From Chitinimonas sp036961565 (lineage in GTDB: Bacteria; Pseudomonadota; Gammaproteobacteria; Burkholderiales; Chitinimonadaceae), in assembly GCF_036961565.1 (NCBI RefSeq), contig NZ_JBAMDD010000015.1:45146-109145 (forward strand): a stretch of DNA of 64,000 nt, written 5' to 3'. A program made the translations under genes and the position numbers. The notes under the pieces are model-generated. The model saw only the letters and a list, made by a program, of their open reading frames with translations. It was not told the DNA's origin and made no database searches. Each line of letters starts with the position of its first letter. Position 1 is the stretch's first letter. Positions 26,981-35,943 of this stretch are shown here, one piece after another.

Positions 26981-27820
26981 TCAGCTAAATAGATCCAGCT
27001 GGCCGTTGAGCCTGGGTGGGCGGAACAGACTGCTATCCAGCCCCACGGTGGGCTGGTCCAGCCCCAGGCGCTGGCGTGCCAGCTTGAAGCGCTGTGACAG
27101 CATATCCGCAAACACCCCTACGCCGCGCATACGCTTGCCAAACCGGGCATCGTTGTCGCGGCCGCCGCGACTTTGCCGCAGCACACTCAATACATGATCA
27201 CGCTTCAAGGGGTAGTGCTGGGCCAGCCAGTCATCAAACAGCTGGGCTAATTCCAGCGGCAGGCGCAGCAGAACATAGCCAGCGCGGCTGGCACCTGCTG
27301 CCTGACAGGTCTGTAATATCTGCTCCATCTCATGATCATTCAGTGCCGGAATCATGGGCGCCGCCAGCACCCCTACCGGTATGCCGGCCTGCGCGAGCTT
27401 GGCGATGGTCTCAATCCGGCGCAGCGGCTGGCTGGCACGGGGCTCCAGCTTGCGTGCCAGCTCTCTATCCAGGGTGGTAACGCTGATCATGACCTGCACC
27501 AGGCCGTCTCCGGCAAGGTCGGCCAGCAGGTCGATATCCCGCTCTATCAGGGCATTCTTGGTCAACAGCATGGTGGGGTGGCGTGTTTCTGCCAGCACTT
27601 CCAGTACGGCCCGGGTCAGCCCCAGCTCCCGTTCTGCAGGTTGATAACAATCGGTGTTGCTGCCTATGCAGATGCTGCTGGGCTGGTAGCCAGGCTTGGC
27701 CAGCTCGGCCCTGAGCAGCGCGGCTGCATTGGGCTTGGCGATAATTCTGGTTTCGAAATCCAAGCCCGGCGAATAGCCCCAATAAGCATGGCTGGGGCGG
27801 GCATAACAATAGATGCAGCA
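26981..27820 (-). pseudogene. Radical SAM protein (PA0069/SplB-like family), 5'-truncated
   Basis: The frame reads CIYCYARPSHAYWGYSPGLD followed by FETRI, then a normal radical SAM body to the stop; this is the PA0069-family sequence just after the start of its C-x3-C-x2-C cluster motif. Directly upstream of the second cluster Cys, an in-frame TAA (27824-27826) and unrelated AT-rich sequence appear. The first cluster Cys and the whole N-terminal part of the family are missing. A TTG at 27763 could start a shorter product without any cluster Cys. The gene is therefore probably dead, cut by the insertion of the patch to its left on the minus strand. Confidence 0.75.
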
Positions 27821-28186
27821 AAGTTATATGTAGAATTAAATTGTTCACACCTAGCGTAGGGCGTCCTAGCTGATTCTTGTTGCCTGTATCGCCTTCGACA
27901 TATCTGTTCATGGACACATGGTCGCAGTCTCCGCAAGGTGAGTTGGCACTGGGAGACGCGCTGAGTATCTCAACCTTGAATACTGATGGTGGGGAGGGTC
28001 ACTTCAAGATCCTTACAGCTTACGCAAATAGGCATCACGACTATCGCTATCACAGCGACATGCCACGCGCAGTTGACAGGTACTGATCAAACGAATGGAG
28101 CGTTGTCAGTTATGCCACAGATAGATCTCGCCATTCCTGAGAACGTTGCCTCGTTGAATAGCGTCTGGCGCGTGAAGTGCGCTGCG
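27821..28186. other. Gene-free stretch at the edge of the accessory patch
   Basis: 366 bases with no supported gene. Short open frames on both strands have no ribosome sites and no family resemblance. The stretch joins the broken radical SAM gene to the lipoprotein gene and is AT-richer than the flanking chromosome. No terminal inverted repeats of an insertion sequence were recognised. Confidence 0.4.
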
Positions 28187-28930
28187 TCAATCACACACGC
28201 GCCAACTCTGCTTGGGTTCCCAGATAAGGTATTGGTTGAACCCACCGGTGAGCATGCCTGCCACATAACGCGCCGACACCAACACCTTGATCTTGTCCTG
28301 GTTTGTATCCTCGACGAAGCCCACGAGCTTCACGGGCGGCGCATCGCGGCACACTTTGGTACCGCGCTCGCCGATCCGAGCTTGCTTCTCAGTGAACTGG
28401 CGTTGCGCTTCAGCTAAGCGTCGAGCCGACTCCACCGGCGTTTGGTAACCCGCTTGGGCCAATCGCAGCCGGTATTCCTCGCTCACGATGCCGGGAACGG
28501 GCTCGATGACCTCGATCGTGAAGTCTCCGGCATTGCCGCTTTCCTTGGCCATGAACAGCACGGGAAATTCCTTACTGCTATTGATACAGTACGTACCGAT
28601 CCAGGTCCCGCCGCGCGCGTTACAGATTTGCCTCAGCCCATGTCTCAACATGCTGGGCTTGGCACTACGCAGGGGTGCAATGGGCCAACTCATCCAAAGA
28701 TAGGTATAGCTGTCGAATTGCCTATAGCGCGTCGGCCGGCCGGGGGCATCCAAGTCAATAAACGATGCCGAGAGCTTCCGGAACTCGCGCACGTAGCCGA
28801 CCACCGAGGTGGACTCGTCGATGGGGATGCTCGGTGGCGTACTCGCACAGGACGCCACGAGCAGGGGGAGGCAAAGGAACGTGTATCGCCATTCGTTACG
28901 ACGGCTAGCGGTAGCAAGTGACAGTCTCAT
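28187..28930 (-). CDS. Lipoprotein of unknown function
   Basis: 247 residues from ATG 28930. The N-terminus has positive residues, a hydrophobic stretch and a lipobox (LPLLVASC-AST), so the mature protein would be lipid-anchored. Further on are four more Cys residues and an SARRLAEAQRQFTEKQARIG coiled segment. A further 22 codons are open upstream but would spoil the signal peptide. No family was recognised. It lies 34 bases after another unknown gene on the same strand, and both are in the accessory patch. Confidence 0.6.
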   Translation of the reverse strand: MRLSLATASRRNEWRYTFLCLPLLVASCASTPPSIPIDESTSVVGYVREFRKLSASFIDLDAPGRPTRYRQFDSYTYLWMSWPIAPLRSAKPSMLRHGLRQICNARGGTWIGTYCINSSKEFPVLFMAKESGNAGDFTIEVIEPVPGIVSEEYRLRLAQAGYQTPVESARRLAEAQRQFTEKQARIGERGTKVCRDAPPVKLVGFVEDTNQDKIKVLVSARYVAGMLTGGFNQYLIWEPKQSWRVCD

Positions 28931-28964
28931 GTGGGCTTTCAACGATGCGCCGCGATGGGCGGGG

Positions 28965-29384
28965 TTAGAGGCAAGGAATCCACTGGTAGCGATCAACCTT
29001 GGTTCGGTCGTCGTTCTTCATTACGTACTGGCGGCCGGATGCCACCTCAAAGCGCACTGCGGGCTGCGCCCTTGGCTTGAGCGGATGCTGGCCACGCGAA
29101 ATCCCAACTAGGCGTTCAAGCCGCCAGCCTGACTGCTCATTGAGCCACCCCGGACTCAGCAGCTGGGCATCCAAAGCCTCCAGACTTTGGCCGCTTGTCC
29201 GCACCAATTCGTCCAGCTGTTCGATGTAGGCAAACAGCTTGGTCTCAACGTGGTGCTCACCATCCTCTAAAGCCACCCTTGGACTGACTAGGAAGAATGG
29301 CATCTGCACGGGCATCGCCACTTCGGCGCAGCTCTGGTCTTGGGCCCGGTCGTCGTTTTGTGCTGAAGATGGAATCAGGAACAT
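28965..29384 (-). CDS. Hypothetical protein paired with the lipoprotein
   Basis: 139 residues, no signal peptide or membrane span, mixed charged sequence with a helical middle (HHVETKLFAYIEQLDELVRT) and a basic C-terminal half ending DRYQWIPCL. No known family was recognised. It would be the first gene of a two-gene unit with the lipoprotein. The upstream region to 29511 contains only promoter-like AT-rich DNA before the divergent XRE regulator, which might control it. Confidence 0.5.
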   Translation of the reverse strand: MFLIPSSAQNDDRAQDQSCAEVAMPVQMPFFLVSPRVALEDGEHHVETKLFAYIEQLDELVRTSGQSLEALDAQLLSPGWLNEQSGWRLERLVGISRGQHPLKPRAQPAVRFEVASGRQYVMKNDDRTKVDRYQWIPCL

Positions 29385-29511
29385 AAAGAAGGCTCTCTCG
29401 GCTACTAGTCGTGGGGGATTGCGTCAACTCGCCCTCCTTCCATGAACATAAGTCACTTTTAGTTGTCATTATTGCAACTATACCGAGTGGAAGGCAATGG
29501 CGCGCCGCTAG

Positions 29512-29787
29512 ATGCTGGCGCCCATGGCAACAACATCTGACTCCCCGACCCCTCGTATGATCTTCGCGCGCAACCTCCGCCGGGCGCGCCGACTCCAGGA
29601 AATGTCTCAAGAGGCGCTTGGCTTGGCGGCCGGACTAAGCAGAACCTACGTGTCGGAAGTTGAGCGTGGTGCACGCAACGTATCGATCGACAATATGGGC
29701 GCGCTAGCAAAAGCATTGGGCGTGCCGCTGAAGCATTTGGTCGATGCCGACATGTTCAATGCAGTAGAGATATTGCCCAAAGAATAA
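29512..29787 (+). CDS. Small XRE-family HTH regulator (controller-protein-like)
   Basis: 91 residues, mostly one Cro/C1-type helix-turn-helix: FARNLRRARRLQEMSQEALG and SRTYVSEVERGARNVSIDNM, a layout common in restriction-modification controller proteins and regulators on mobile elements. An internal ATG at 29524 is an equally good start. No restriction or methylase gene is present in the window, so it may be an orphan of a foreign element. It is divergent from the 28965-29384 gene and could repress it. Confidence 0.7.
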   Translation: MLAPMATTSDSPTPRMIFARNLRRARRLQEMSQEALGLAAGLSRTYVSEVERGARNVSIDNMGALAKALGVPLKHLVDADMFNAVEILPKE

Positions 29788-30157
29788 TGAGTGGCGGTTC
29801 CATCGCCTTCGAGCAGCAGCGGCAACTCGCCGCACAAGTTTGCAATGCGCTGTAGCGTCATGAAGAGCGCTACCGCTCAACCCTGCTCTGTGTGAGCAGC
29901 GAACCTCGGAAGCGGCCAGACCACATTCCAGTCCCCCCATCAGCAACGCAATTGTCAATTCCCATACGACATTGGTATTTAAGTGGTGTTTGTGAGGTCG
30001 AGTCCGGCGCGCCGCCGTGGGCGGTGATCACAGATATGGATTCCTTGTCAAACAATACATAATGAGGGCTTCGTGGGAATGATGGCCATCTGTTCCGTTG
30101 CGAACATGATCTACTGAGTGGTATTGATTGTAAAATTCTCTTTTTTTTCATTGAGTT

Positions 30158-30191
30158 GGGTTGGTTTCTTGCCGACTGGCTGTGCTAGAAT
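30158..30191 (+). promoter_or_regulatory. Promoter region of the flagellar-type operon
   Basis: Two overlapping candidates lie about 55-85 bases before fliQ. One is a sigma-54 type: GG at 30159-30160 and GC at 30171-30172 with exact 12-base offset and a TTGC -12 box. The other is an extended -10 sigma-70 type, TGC-TAGAAT (30183-30191). Neither has a full consensus. The DNA before it (29788-30157) holds no supported gene. Confidence 0.4.
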
Positions 30192-30245
30192 CGCACCCAA
30201 TTTGGGTACTCTTATATAAATTCTGCTGAAAATTTCGGTGCATAC

Positions 30246-30512
30246 ATGCAACTAGACCAAGCGCATCAACTGCTGTCAGACATGCTGTGGAGCGGGTTGG
30301 CCATCTGTGCGCCCGTCCTGTTGATCGCCATGGTGGTGGGTCTGTTAATTAGCGTGATCCAGGTGGTTACGCAGGTTCAGGATATGTCCTTGAGCTTTGT
30401 GCCTAAGCTGGTCGCATCCGTGGTTGCCTTGTTCGTGTTTGGCCCATGGATGCTCCGGACCTTGTTGTCGTACGCCAGCAAGTTGATCCTGAGCGCGCCC
30501 AAGTACCTATAA
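30246..30512 (+). CDS. fliQ: FliQ, flagellar-type export gate subunit
   Basis: 88 residues, the family length, with two membrane helices (WSGLAICAPVLLIAMVVGLL and KLVASVVALFVFGPWMLRTL) and the conserved VTQVQDMSLSFVPKLVA loop. FliQ forms the export gate with FliP and FliR. It is the first gene of a 25-gene plus-strand run that ends with a sigma factor at 49841. Here fliP lies far downstream at the other end of the run, an unusual split of fliPQR. Confidence 0.93.
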   Translation: MQLDQAHQLLSDMLWSGLAICAPVLLIAMVVGLLISVIQVVTQVQDMSLSFVPKLVASVVALFVFGPWMLRTLLSYASKLILSAPKYL

Positions 30513-30519
30513 CGCGTTC

Positions 30520-31287
30520 ATGCAGATCAATTACGACACTGCGTGGGCGGTGGCGGTGCTGCTTTGCTCGCTACGCTTGGCCGCGACGATTGCCCTTACG
30601 CCCCTATTGAATGGCTTCAGCGTCCCTGCGCGTGTCAAAGCCTTGCTGATGTTGATGCTCGCCGTCTGCATGGTCGGCACTAGCAACCTGACAGCAGCCA
30701 AAGTGCCTGCTGATCTGCTCGCACTGGCCTTTATGGCTATGGGCGAGCTGCTGATGGGGGCGATCATGGCTTTTGGCATCTTCACTGCCTTTGGGGCGTT
30801 CTCTCTTGCAGGGCGGCTGCTGGATTTTCAGATTGGGTTCACGGTGGGCGCGCTATTTGATCCGGTGACACGGCGCCAATCACCGTTGATCGCAACGCTG
30901 TTTGATTTGTTTGCAGTGTTGGCTTTTTTTGTCGCCAACCTGCATCACACAGTGCTCCGTGGCTTTGCGGCCTCGCTCAGCCATGTCCCTCTTGGCAGTG
31001 GCGGCATTGCCGTTGATCCCATGATTCTGGCGGAGCAGATGGGGCGTATGTTTGTGCAGGGCCTCAAACTTGCCGCTCCAGTCGCAATCTGTCTGCTGTT
31101 GGTGGAATTGGGTATGGCCATCCTGTCGCGCAACATTCCCCAGCTCAACGTATTTGTCATCAGTTTGCCGCTCAAGGTGATCGTGGGTATTGCCATGCTG
31201 GCATTCGCTCTGCGTCACCTTGTGCCCGTGGTATCGCAAACGCTCAATCTGGCCTTCCCTTACTGGGAACGGCTGCTGATCACGTAG
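30520..31287 (+). CDS. fliR: FliR, flagellar-type export gate subunit
   Basis: 255 residues with about six membrane segments and the FliR landmark LDFQIGFTVGALFDPVTRRQ near 105-125. It starts 7 bases after fliQ. FliR caps and plugs the FliP/FliQ export pore. The start has no obvious Shine-Dalgarno site and is probably coupled to fliQ translation. Confidence 0.93.
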   Translation: MQINYDTAWAVAVLLCSLRLAATIALTPLLNGFSVPARVKALLMLMLAVCMVGTSNLTAAKVPADLLALAFMAMGELLMGAIMAFGIFTAFGAFSLAGRLLDFQIGFTVGALFDPVTRRQSPLIATLFDLFAVLAFFVANLHHTVLRGFAASLSHVPLGSGGIAVDPMILAEQMGRMFVQGLKLAAPVAICLLLVELGMAILSRNIPQLNVFVISLPLKVIVGIAMLAFALRHLVPVVSQTLNLAFPYWERLLIT

Positions 31288-31294
31288 GCTTGCA

Positions 31295-32383
31295 ATGGCA
31301 GAACAAGAACAGGATCGCAGCGAGCAGGCAACACCGTACAAGCTGGAGCAGGCGCGAAAGAAGGGATCTGTGGCCAAAAGCCAGGATGCCGTCTACGTGG
31401 CCGTACTGACAGCGCTGTTGATATTCATTTATGGCTTTGGCTGGCAGGCTGTAAACGGCGTCCTCAAGGTAACGCAGACCGCATTGGTCTCCCTCAATCG
31501 CGATGACTGGACCGTGATGGGGGTCAGCACTTGGCTGTCGGGCATGCTGATAGATGCCGTTAGCCCCTTACTGCCTTTGGTGATGGCACTGATCATCGCC
31601 GCAGTGTTGGCGAGCGTGGCGCAAACGGGGCCCTTGTTTAGTTTTCATCCCATACAGCCCGACTTTACCCGGCTGAATCCTGCGACGGGTTTCAAACGGG
31701 TCTTCTCGCTCAAGATGGTGTACGAGGGCGGCAAGAGCGTGCTCAAGCTATTGGTGGTGGCTACGGTGCTGACACTGGTGCTGTCGGAGCTCCCAGCATT
31801 GTTTGTCTCCGCGCCGTATATGGATGTCAGGCATTACGCCCAACTGCTGCTGGACCAGGGAGCGTCGCTGATTTTCAAGTTGGCCTTGGCCATGATGGTG
31901 CTCGCTGTGCTCGATATGTCTTATACGCGTTGGGAGTTCATGCGGCAGATGCGTATGAGCAAGCGGGAGGTAAAGGATGAGCACAAGCAGCGAGAAGGGG
32001 ATCCGCGCATACGCTCGCGCTTGCGTGAAATACGGCTGGAGCTGCTCAAGCGCAGCAAGGGGCTGACTCAAGTGCCTGAGGCGGACGTACTGATTACCAA
32101 CCCAGTGCATTACGCAGTGGCTGTGAAGTATCGACATGGCGAGATGCTGGCGCCTCAGGTGGTTGCCAAAGGGGCGGGCAACCTAGCCCGCAAGATGCGA
32201 GAGGTGGCGGCAAGACACAATGTGGTGGTGGTGCAAAACCCACCGCTTGCAAGGGCCTTGTTCCGCCAGGTTGAAACCGAACAATACGTGCCTGAAACAC
32301 TGTATCCACAAGTGGCCAAGATATTGGTCTGGGTTTATGCCATGCGCCGCAATAAAGCTGCAGAACAAGGGAGCGCTGCATGA
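31295..32383 (+). CDS. flhB: FlhB, export-gate switch protein
   Basis: 362 residues: the N-terminal cytoplasmic start EQDRSEQATPYKLEQARKKG, four membrane helices, and the cytoplasmic FlhB domain. The autocleavage site is N269-P270-V271-H272, in the same numbering as enteric FlhB, but with Val instead of the usual Thr. Asn and Pro, which do the chemistry, are retained, so self-cleavage and the switch from hook to late substrates should still be possible. It overlaps flhA by four bases. Confidence 0.93.
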   Translation: MAEQEQDRSEQATPYKLEQARKKGSVAKSQDAVYVAVLTALLIFIYGFGWQAVNGVLKVTQTALVSLNRDDWTVMGVSTWLSGMLIDAVSPLLPLVMALIIAAVLASVAQTGPLFSFHPIQPDFTRLNPATGFKRVFSLKMVYEGGKSVLKLLVVATVLTLVLSELPALFVSAPYMDVRHYAQLLLDQGASLIFKLALAMMVLAVLDMSYTRWEFMRQMRMSKREVKDEHKQREGDPRIRSRLREIRLELLKRSKGLTQVPEADVLITNPVHYAVAVKYRHGEMLAPQVVAKGAGNLARKMREVAARHNVVVVQNPPLARALFRQVETEQYVPETLYPQVAKILVWVYAMRRNKAAEQGSAA

Positions 32384-34428
32384 ACGCACTGCGCAAAGTA
32401 TTTCATCAGAACACCGATATCGTGATTGTCCTGCTGGTGATCGGGGTGTTGGTCGTCCTGTTCACGCCTATACCGCCCCAGTTGCTGGACTTTCTGATTC
32501 TGTCCAACTTCAGCTTTGCCTTGCTGATACTGCTGCTGACTTTCTACATGCCCAAGCCGGTGGAATTCTCGACATTCCCGGCACTGCTGCTGATCGCCAC
32601 GCTGTTTCGTTTGTCGCTGAATGTGGCGGCAACCCGGTTGATTCTCGGGCATGGGGACGCGGGCAAGGTAATTGGTGCAATAGGCAGTTATGTCGTTGGG
32701 GGTAACTACGCCATAGGTCTGATCGTCTTTCTGATCTTGATCGTTGTGCAATACGTGGTGGTAACCAATGGTGCCCAACGTGTATCGGAAGTTGCTGCAC
32801 GTTTTACCCTGGACAGCATGCCTGGCCAGCAAATGAGTATTGATGCCGACCTGAACATGGGCTTTATCGATCAGGAAGAGGCCAAGCGCAGGCGTAAGAA
32901 CCTGGAGAAGGAAGCAGGCTTCTATGGCGCCATGGATGGCGCCAGCAAGTTTGTAAAGGGTGACGCCATTGCCGGCATCATCATCATGCTGATCAATATC
33001 ATCGGCGGGCTGGTGATTGGGGTAATGCAGATGGGCATGTCTTGGGGACAGGCCTTGCAGACATTTACCTTGCTGACGATAGGCGACGGTATCGTCACCC
33101 AGGTGCCGGCACTGGTGATCTCGGTGGGTACAGGCATCATTGTGACCCGGTCGGCATCGGATGCGCACTTGGGCAAGGAGGTGCTCAAGCAACTGGGTGC
33201 GTTCCCCAAGACTTTGCTGCTAGTGAGTCTGGCGCTGGGCGGGTTGATGTTTCTGCCGGGTATCCCGGTATTGCCTGCTGCCGTGCTGGCGATTGCTTTC
33301 GTTGGCCTAGCCTGGGTATCGCACCGCAATAAGCGGGCGGCGACTGAGAAAAGCGAGCTTGAGCCTGAGGACGCCGCGCGGCTGAGTGACGAAGAGGCGG
33401 CCTACAAGGAGCTTGAGGTCGAGCCTATAGAGGTATATGTCGCCACGAACCTGGGGGCGTTGCTGGGTGAGACACAAACGGTATTGATGGAGCGGATATC
33501 GACGTTCCGCAAGCAATATGCCGTTGAGTCCGGCTTGGTCCTGCCCAAAGTGAAAATCCGTGAAGCAGGGCGCTTGTCACCCAACCTTTATGAGATCGCC
33601 ATCTATGGGGCTGTGGTGGCACGTGGCGAGTTGATGCCTGAGTACACGCTGGCCATTCATGGGGGCGGCAATACACGCAAACTGAACGGTATCGAGACTA
33701 AAGACCCCAGCTATGGCTTGCCTGCTGTGTGGATCGAGGACAGTGAGAAGGAAACGGCACGCAATAGCAAGTACACCTTGGTCGATGCACTGACGGTGTT
33801 TGTTACCCATTTCTGCGAAGTATTGCGGCAGCAATCAGGCGCTTTGCTGACGCGCACTGAAACGGAAAACCTGCTTGCTCGTGTAAGGCAGCAGCAAGTT
33901 GGTTTGGTGGAGGAAATCGTGCCGACCTTGTTGTCGGTCGGTGATATCCAGCGCGTGATGCAGAACCTGTTGAAGGAAAAAGTTTCCATCCGCCACCTGC
34001 AAGCCATCCTGGAGTCTCTGGGCGATGCAGCCAAAACAAGCCGTGATCCCAGCTACCTGACTGAAGTGGTGAGGCAGCGGCTTGGCCCCATCATTTGTCA
34101 GAGCCTGGTCAATAACCAGAACGTACTGCAGGTGCTGACGCTGGACCCATCGATCGAGCATAGGCTTGCCCAGGGTTTGCAGCCTATGGCTGAGGGGGGG
34201 GCACCCTCTATAGACCCGCAATTGACCGAGAAGGTCATGCGTCAACTGGCGCAGCAGGTCGAGAAAATGATGAAGAGCAACCTCATGCCAGTGTTGCTTT
34301 GCGCGCCAGAACTGCGTCGCCATCTGCGCACCCTTTCCGAGCGAATGATGCCGCATCTGCGCGTCATTGCGCTTACAGAAATACCCAATACCGTTGAGCT
34401 GCGTGCTTTCGGTTCAGTCACGATCTGA
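32380..34428 (+). CDS. flhA: FlhA, main subunit of the export gate
   Basis: 682 residues, normal length. The N-terminal half has about eight membrane helices and the conserved DGASKFVKGDAIAGIIIMLI loop, which couples to the proton motive force. The C-terminal cytoplasmic domain (about 350-682), which docks chaperone-substrate pairs in the family, is complete. The start overlaps the flhB stop (ATGA). In flagella FlhA binds FlgN, FliS and FliT chaperones; none of those genes is here, so other chaperones may dock. Confidence 0.95.
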   Translation: MNALRKVFHQNTDIVIVLLVIGVLVVLFTPIPPQLLDFLILSNFSFALLILLLTFYMPKPVEFSTFPALLLIATLFRLSLNVAATRLILGHGDAGKVIGAIGSYVVGGNYAIGLIVFLILIVVQYVVVTNGAQRVSEVAARFTLDSMPGQQMSIDADLNMGFIDQEEAKRRRKNLEKEAGFYGAMDGASKFVKGDAIAGIIIMLINIIGGLVIGVMQMGMSWGQALQTFTLLTIGDGIVTQVPALVISVGTGIIVTRSASDAHLGKEVLKQLGAFPKTLLLVSLALGGLMFLPGIPVLPAAVLAIAFVGLAWVSHRNKRAATEKSELEPEDAARLSDEEAAYKELEVEPIEVYVATNLGALLGETQTVLMERISTFRKQYAVESGLVLPKVKIREAGRLSPNLYEIAIYGAVVARGELMPEYTLAIHGGGNTRKLNGIETKDPSYGLPAVWIEDSEKETARNSKYTLVDALTVFVTHFCEVLRQQSGALLTRTETENLLARVRQQQVGLVEEIVPTLLSVGDIQRVMQNLLKEKVSIRHLQAILESLGDAAKTSRDPSYLTEVVRQRLGPIICQSLVNNQNVLQVLTLDPSIEHRLAQGLQPMAEGGAPSIDPQLTEKVMRQLAQQVEKMMKSNLMPVLLCAPELRRHLRTLSERMMPHLRVIALTEIPNTVELRAFGSVTI

Positions 34429-34441
34429 TAGGAATCCCGCC

Positions 34442-35167
34442 ATGCAGGATGCACTTTCCATTGCTGTCCAGAGCTTGCATAACGATATGCAACGCATCGA
34501 GACCCATACCCACAACCTGACCAACGCGACAGCCACAGGCTATCGACGTCAGATCAGCCTGCAATCTGCTGCTGCATTTGATCAGGTGTTTCAAGCCGAA
34601 AGCCAGGTTCAGCAAGGTCAACCGGGCAACCGTACCTTGGCTATCGATCAATCCGTCGGGGTGATGAAACCGACGGGCAAGGCATTGGATCTGGCGATTG
34701 CGGGTGAGGGCTATTTTGCTGTGCAGACAGCGCAGGGTGTGGCGTACACCCGCAGGGGTGATTTCCAGGTGGATGCAGAAGGGCGACTGGTGACGGCCAG
34801 TGGCGAGGCTGTGCTGAGCGAGCAGGGGCAGTTGCGTCTGCCACACGGCAGCTATGCGGTGGACAAGCACGGTGCCATTAGCGTGGATGGCAGGCAAGCT
34901 GGGCAGTTGCAGTTGGTAGAGATCAAGCGCGAGCATGCACTGGTTGCCTTGGGGAACGGCCTGTATCGACTGGCAGAGGCCGGTATCAACCCGGCTGCCA
35001 TCAAAACCGAAATACGCAGTGGTTACCTGGAGGCTGCGAATGTTTCCACCGCACAGGAAATGGTCGGACTAATGGAGACCATGCGACATTTTGAAGCGAA
35101 TCAGAAGCTGGTGCAGGGCTATGACGATGCCCTGAGCAAGGCCATACAAAAACTGGGTGAATTCTAG
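34442..35167 (+). CDS. flgF: FlgF, proximal rod protein
   Basis: 241 residues with the N-terminal rod-type helix (MQDALSIAVQSLHNDMQRIE...HTHNLTNATATGYRR) and a C-terminal helix (NVSTAQEMVGLMETMRHFEA) that coils with it in the axial family. ATG 34442 follows AGGAA; an earlier in-frame codon lies inside flhA. Directly followed by flgG, as in most flagellar loci. Confidence 0.85.
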   Translation: MQDALSIAVQSLHNDMQRIETHTHNLTNATATGYRRQISLQSAAAFDQVFQAESQVQQGQPGNRTLAIDQSVGVMKPTGKALDLAIAGEGYFAVQTAQGVAYTRRGDFQVDAEGRLVTASGEAVLSEQGQLRLPHGSYAVDKHGAISVDGRQAGQLQLVEIKREHALVALGNGLYRLAEAGINPAAIKTEIRSGYLEAANVSTAQEMVGLMETMRHFEANQKLVQGYDDALSKAIQKLGEF

Positions 35168-35175
35168 GAAATATC

Positions 35176-35943
35176 ATGATTGAAGCACTTTATCTCGGTG
35201 TCAGCGGCATGCAGTCGCAGCAGGCCCAAATCGACAGCATTGCGCATAACCTGACCAATATGAATACGCCCGCGTTCAAGGCCTCACGCGTGCAGTTTCA
35301 GGAAGTCATGAACCAGGCAGCTGCCGATGAGGCTGCACAAGGCAAAGCGCTCATGCATCCGGCGGGTGTCAGGGTAATGAGCAGGGAGTTCGACTTCACA
35401 CCAGGCTCGCTCAAAACCACGGGCTCTGCCATGGATATCGCCATCAACGGTATTGGCTTTCTGCCTGTGTCCATGCCGGACGGCAGTGTGGGCTATACCC
35501 GTGGGGGCACGCTGGTGGCAGATAGCAATGGCGTGTTGAGTACTCGCGAGGGTTACCCCTTGCAAGCGCAGATACAGCTACCGAGCGATGCCGCTGGTTT
35601 GCAGATCACACCCGACGGTCGCGTTTCGGCGAGCTTTGCTGATGGTCGCCCTGCCATGGAACTGGGAAGGCTGGAACTGATGCGCTTTGCACGCCCGGAT
35701 GCCCTGGGTAGCCAAGGCGGCGGTGTTTATCAGGCCACAGAGGCATCCGGTGAAGCCCAGGCGATGACACCAGGCACCGATGGAACAGGCACGTTGGCAC
35801 AAGGCTACCTGGAGAGCGCCAATGTGAATATGGCGGATGAAATGGTCCGTTTGATGATGGCGCAGCGCGCGTATGAGTTGGGTAGCAAGTTGGTACAGGC
35901 CTCCGATGAACTGATGGGCATGACCAATAATCTGCGTCGCTGA
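35176..35943 (+). CDS. flgG: FlgG, distal rod protein
   Basis: 255 residues, about the usual 260, starting MIEALYLGVSGMQSQQAQID with the LTNMNTPAFKASRVQFQE motif of axial proteins and ending in the conserved NVNMADEMVRLMMAQRAYEL helix. It builds the distal rod that passes through the P and L rings, whose genes follow. The stop overlaps the flgA start. Confidence 0.93.
   Translation: MIEALYLGVSGMQSQQAQIDSIAHNLTNMNTPAFKASRVQFQEVMNQAAADEAAQGKALMHPAGVRVMSREFDFTPGSLKTTGSAMDIAINGIGFLPVSMPDGSVGYTRGGTLVADSNGVLSTREGYPLQAQIQLPSDAAGLQITPDGRVSASFADGRPAMELGRLELMRFARPDALGSQGGGVYQATEASGEAQAMTPGTDGTGTLAQGYLESANVNMADEMVRLMMAQRAYELGSKLVQASDELMGMTNNLRR

Noticed and set aside
27986..28417. Plus-strand frame of 143 codons overlapping the end of the lipoprotein gene
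   Set aside because: No ribosome site, no family match, and the overlapping minus frame has a proper lipobox.
29870..30151. Minus-strand frame of 93 codons before fliQ
   Set aside because: Sequence reads like non-coding DNA, without a ribosome site; treated as promoter and island DNA.
30158..30173. Sigma-54 promoter as the sure promoter of the flagellar-type run
   Set aside because: Spacing is exact but the -24 box matches only at GG, and an extended -10 sigma-70 box overlaps it; kept only as one of two options.
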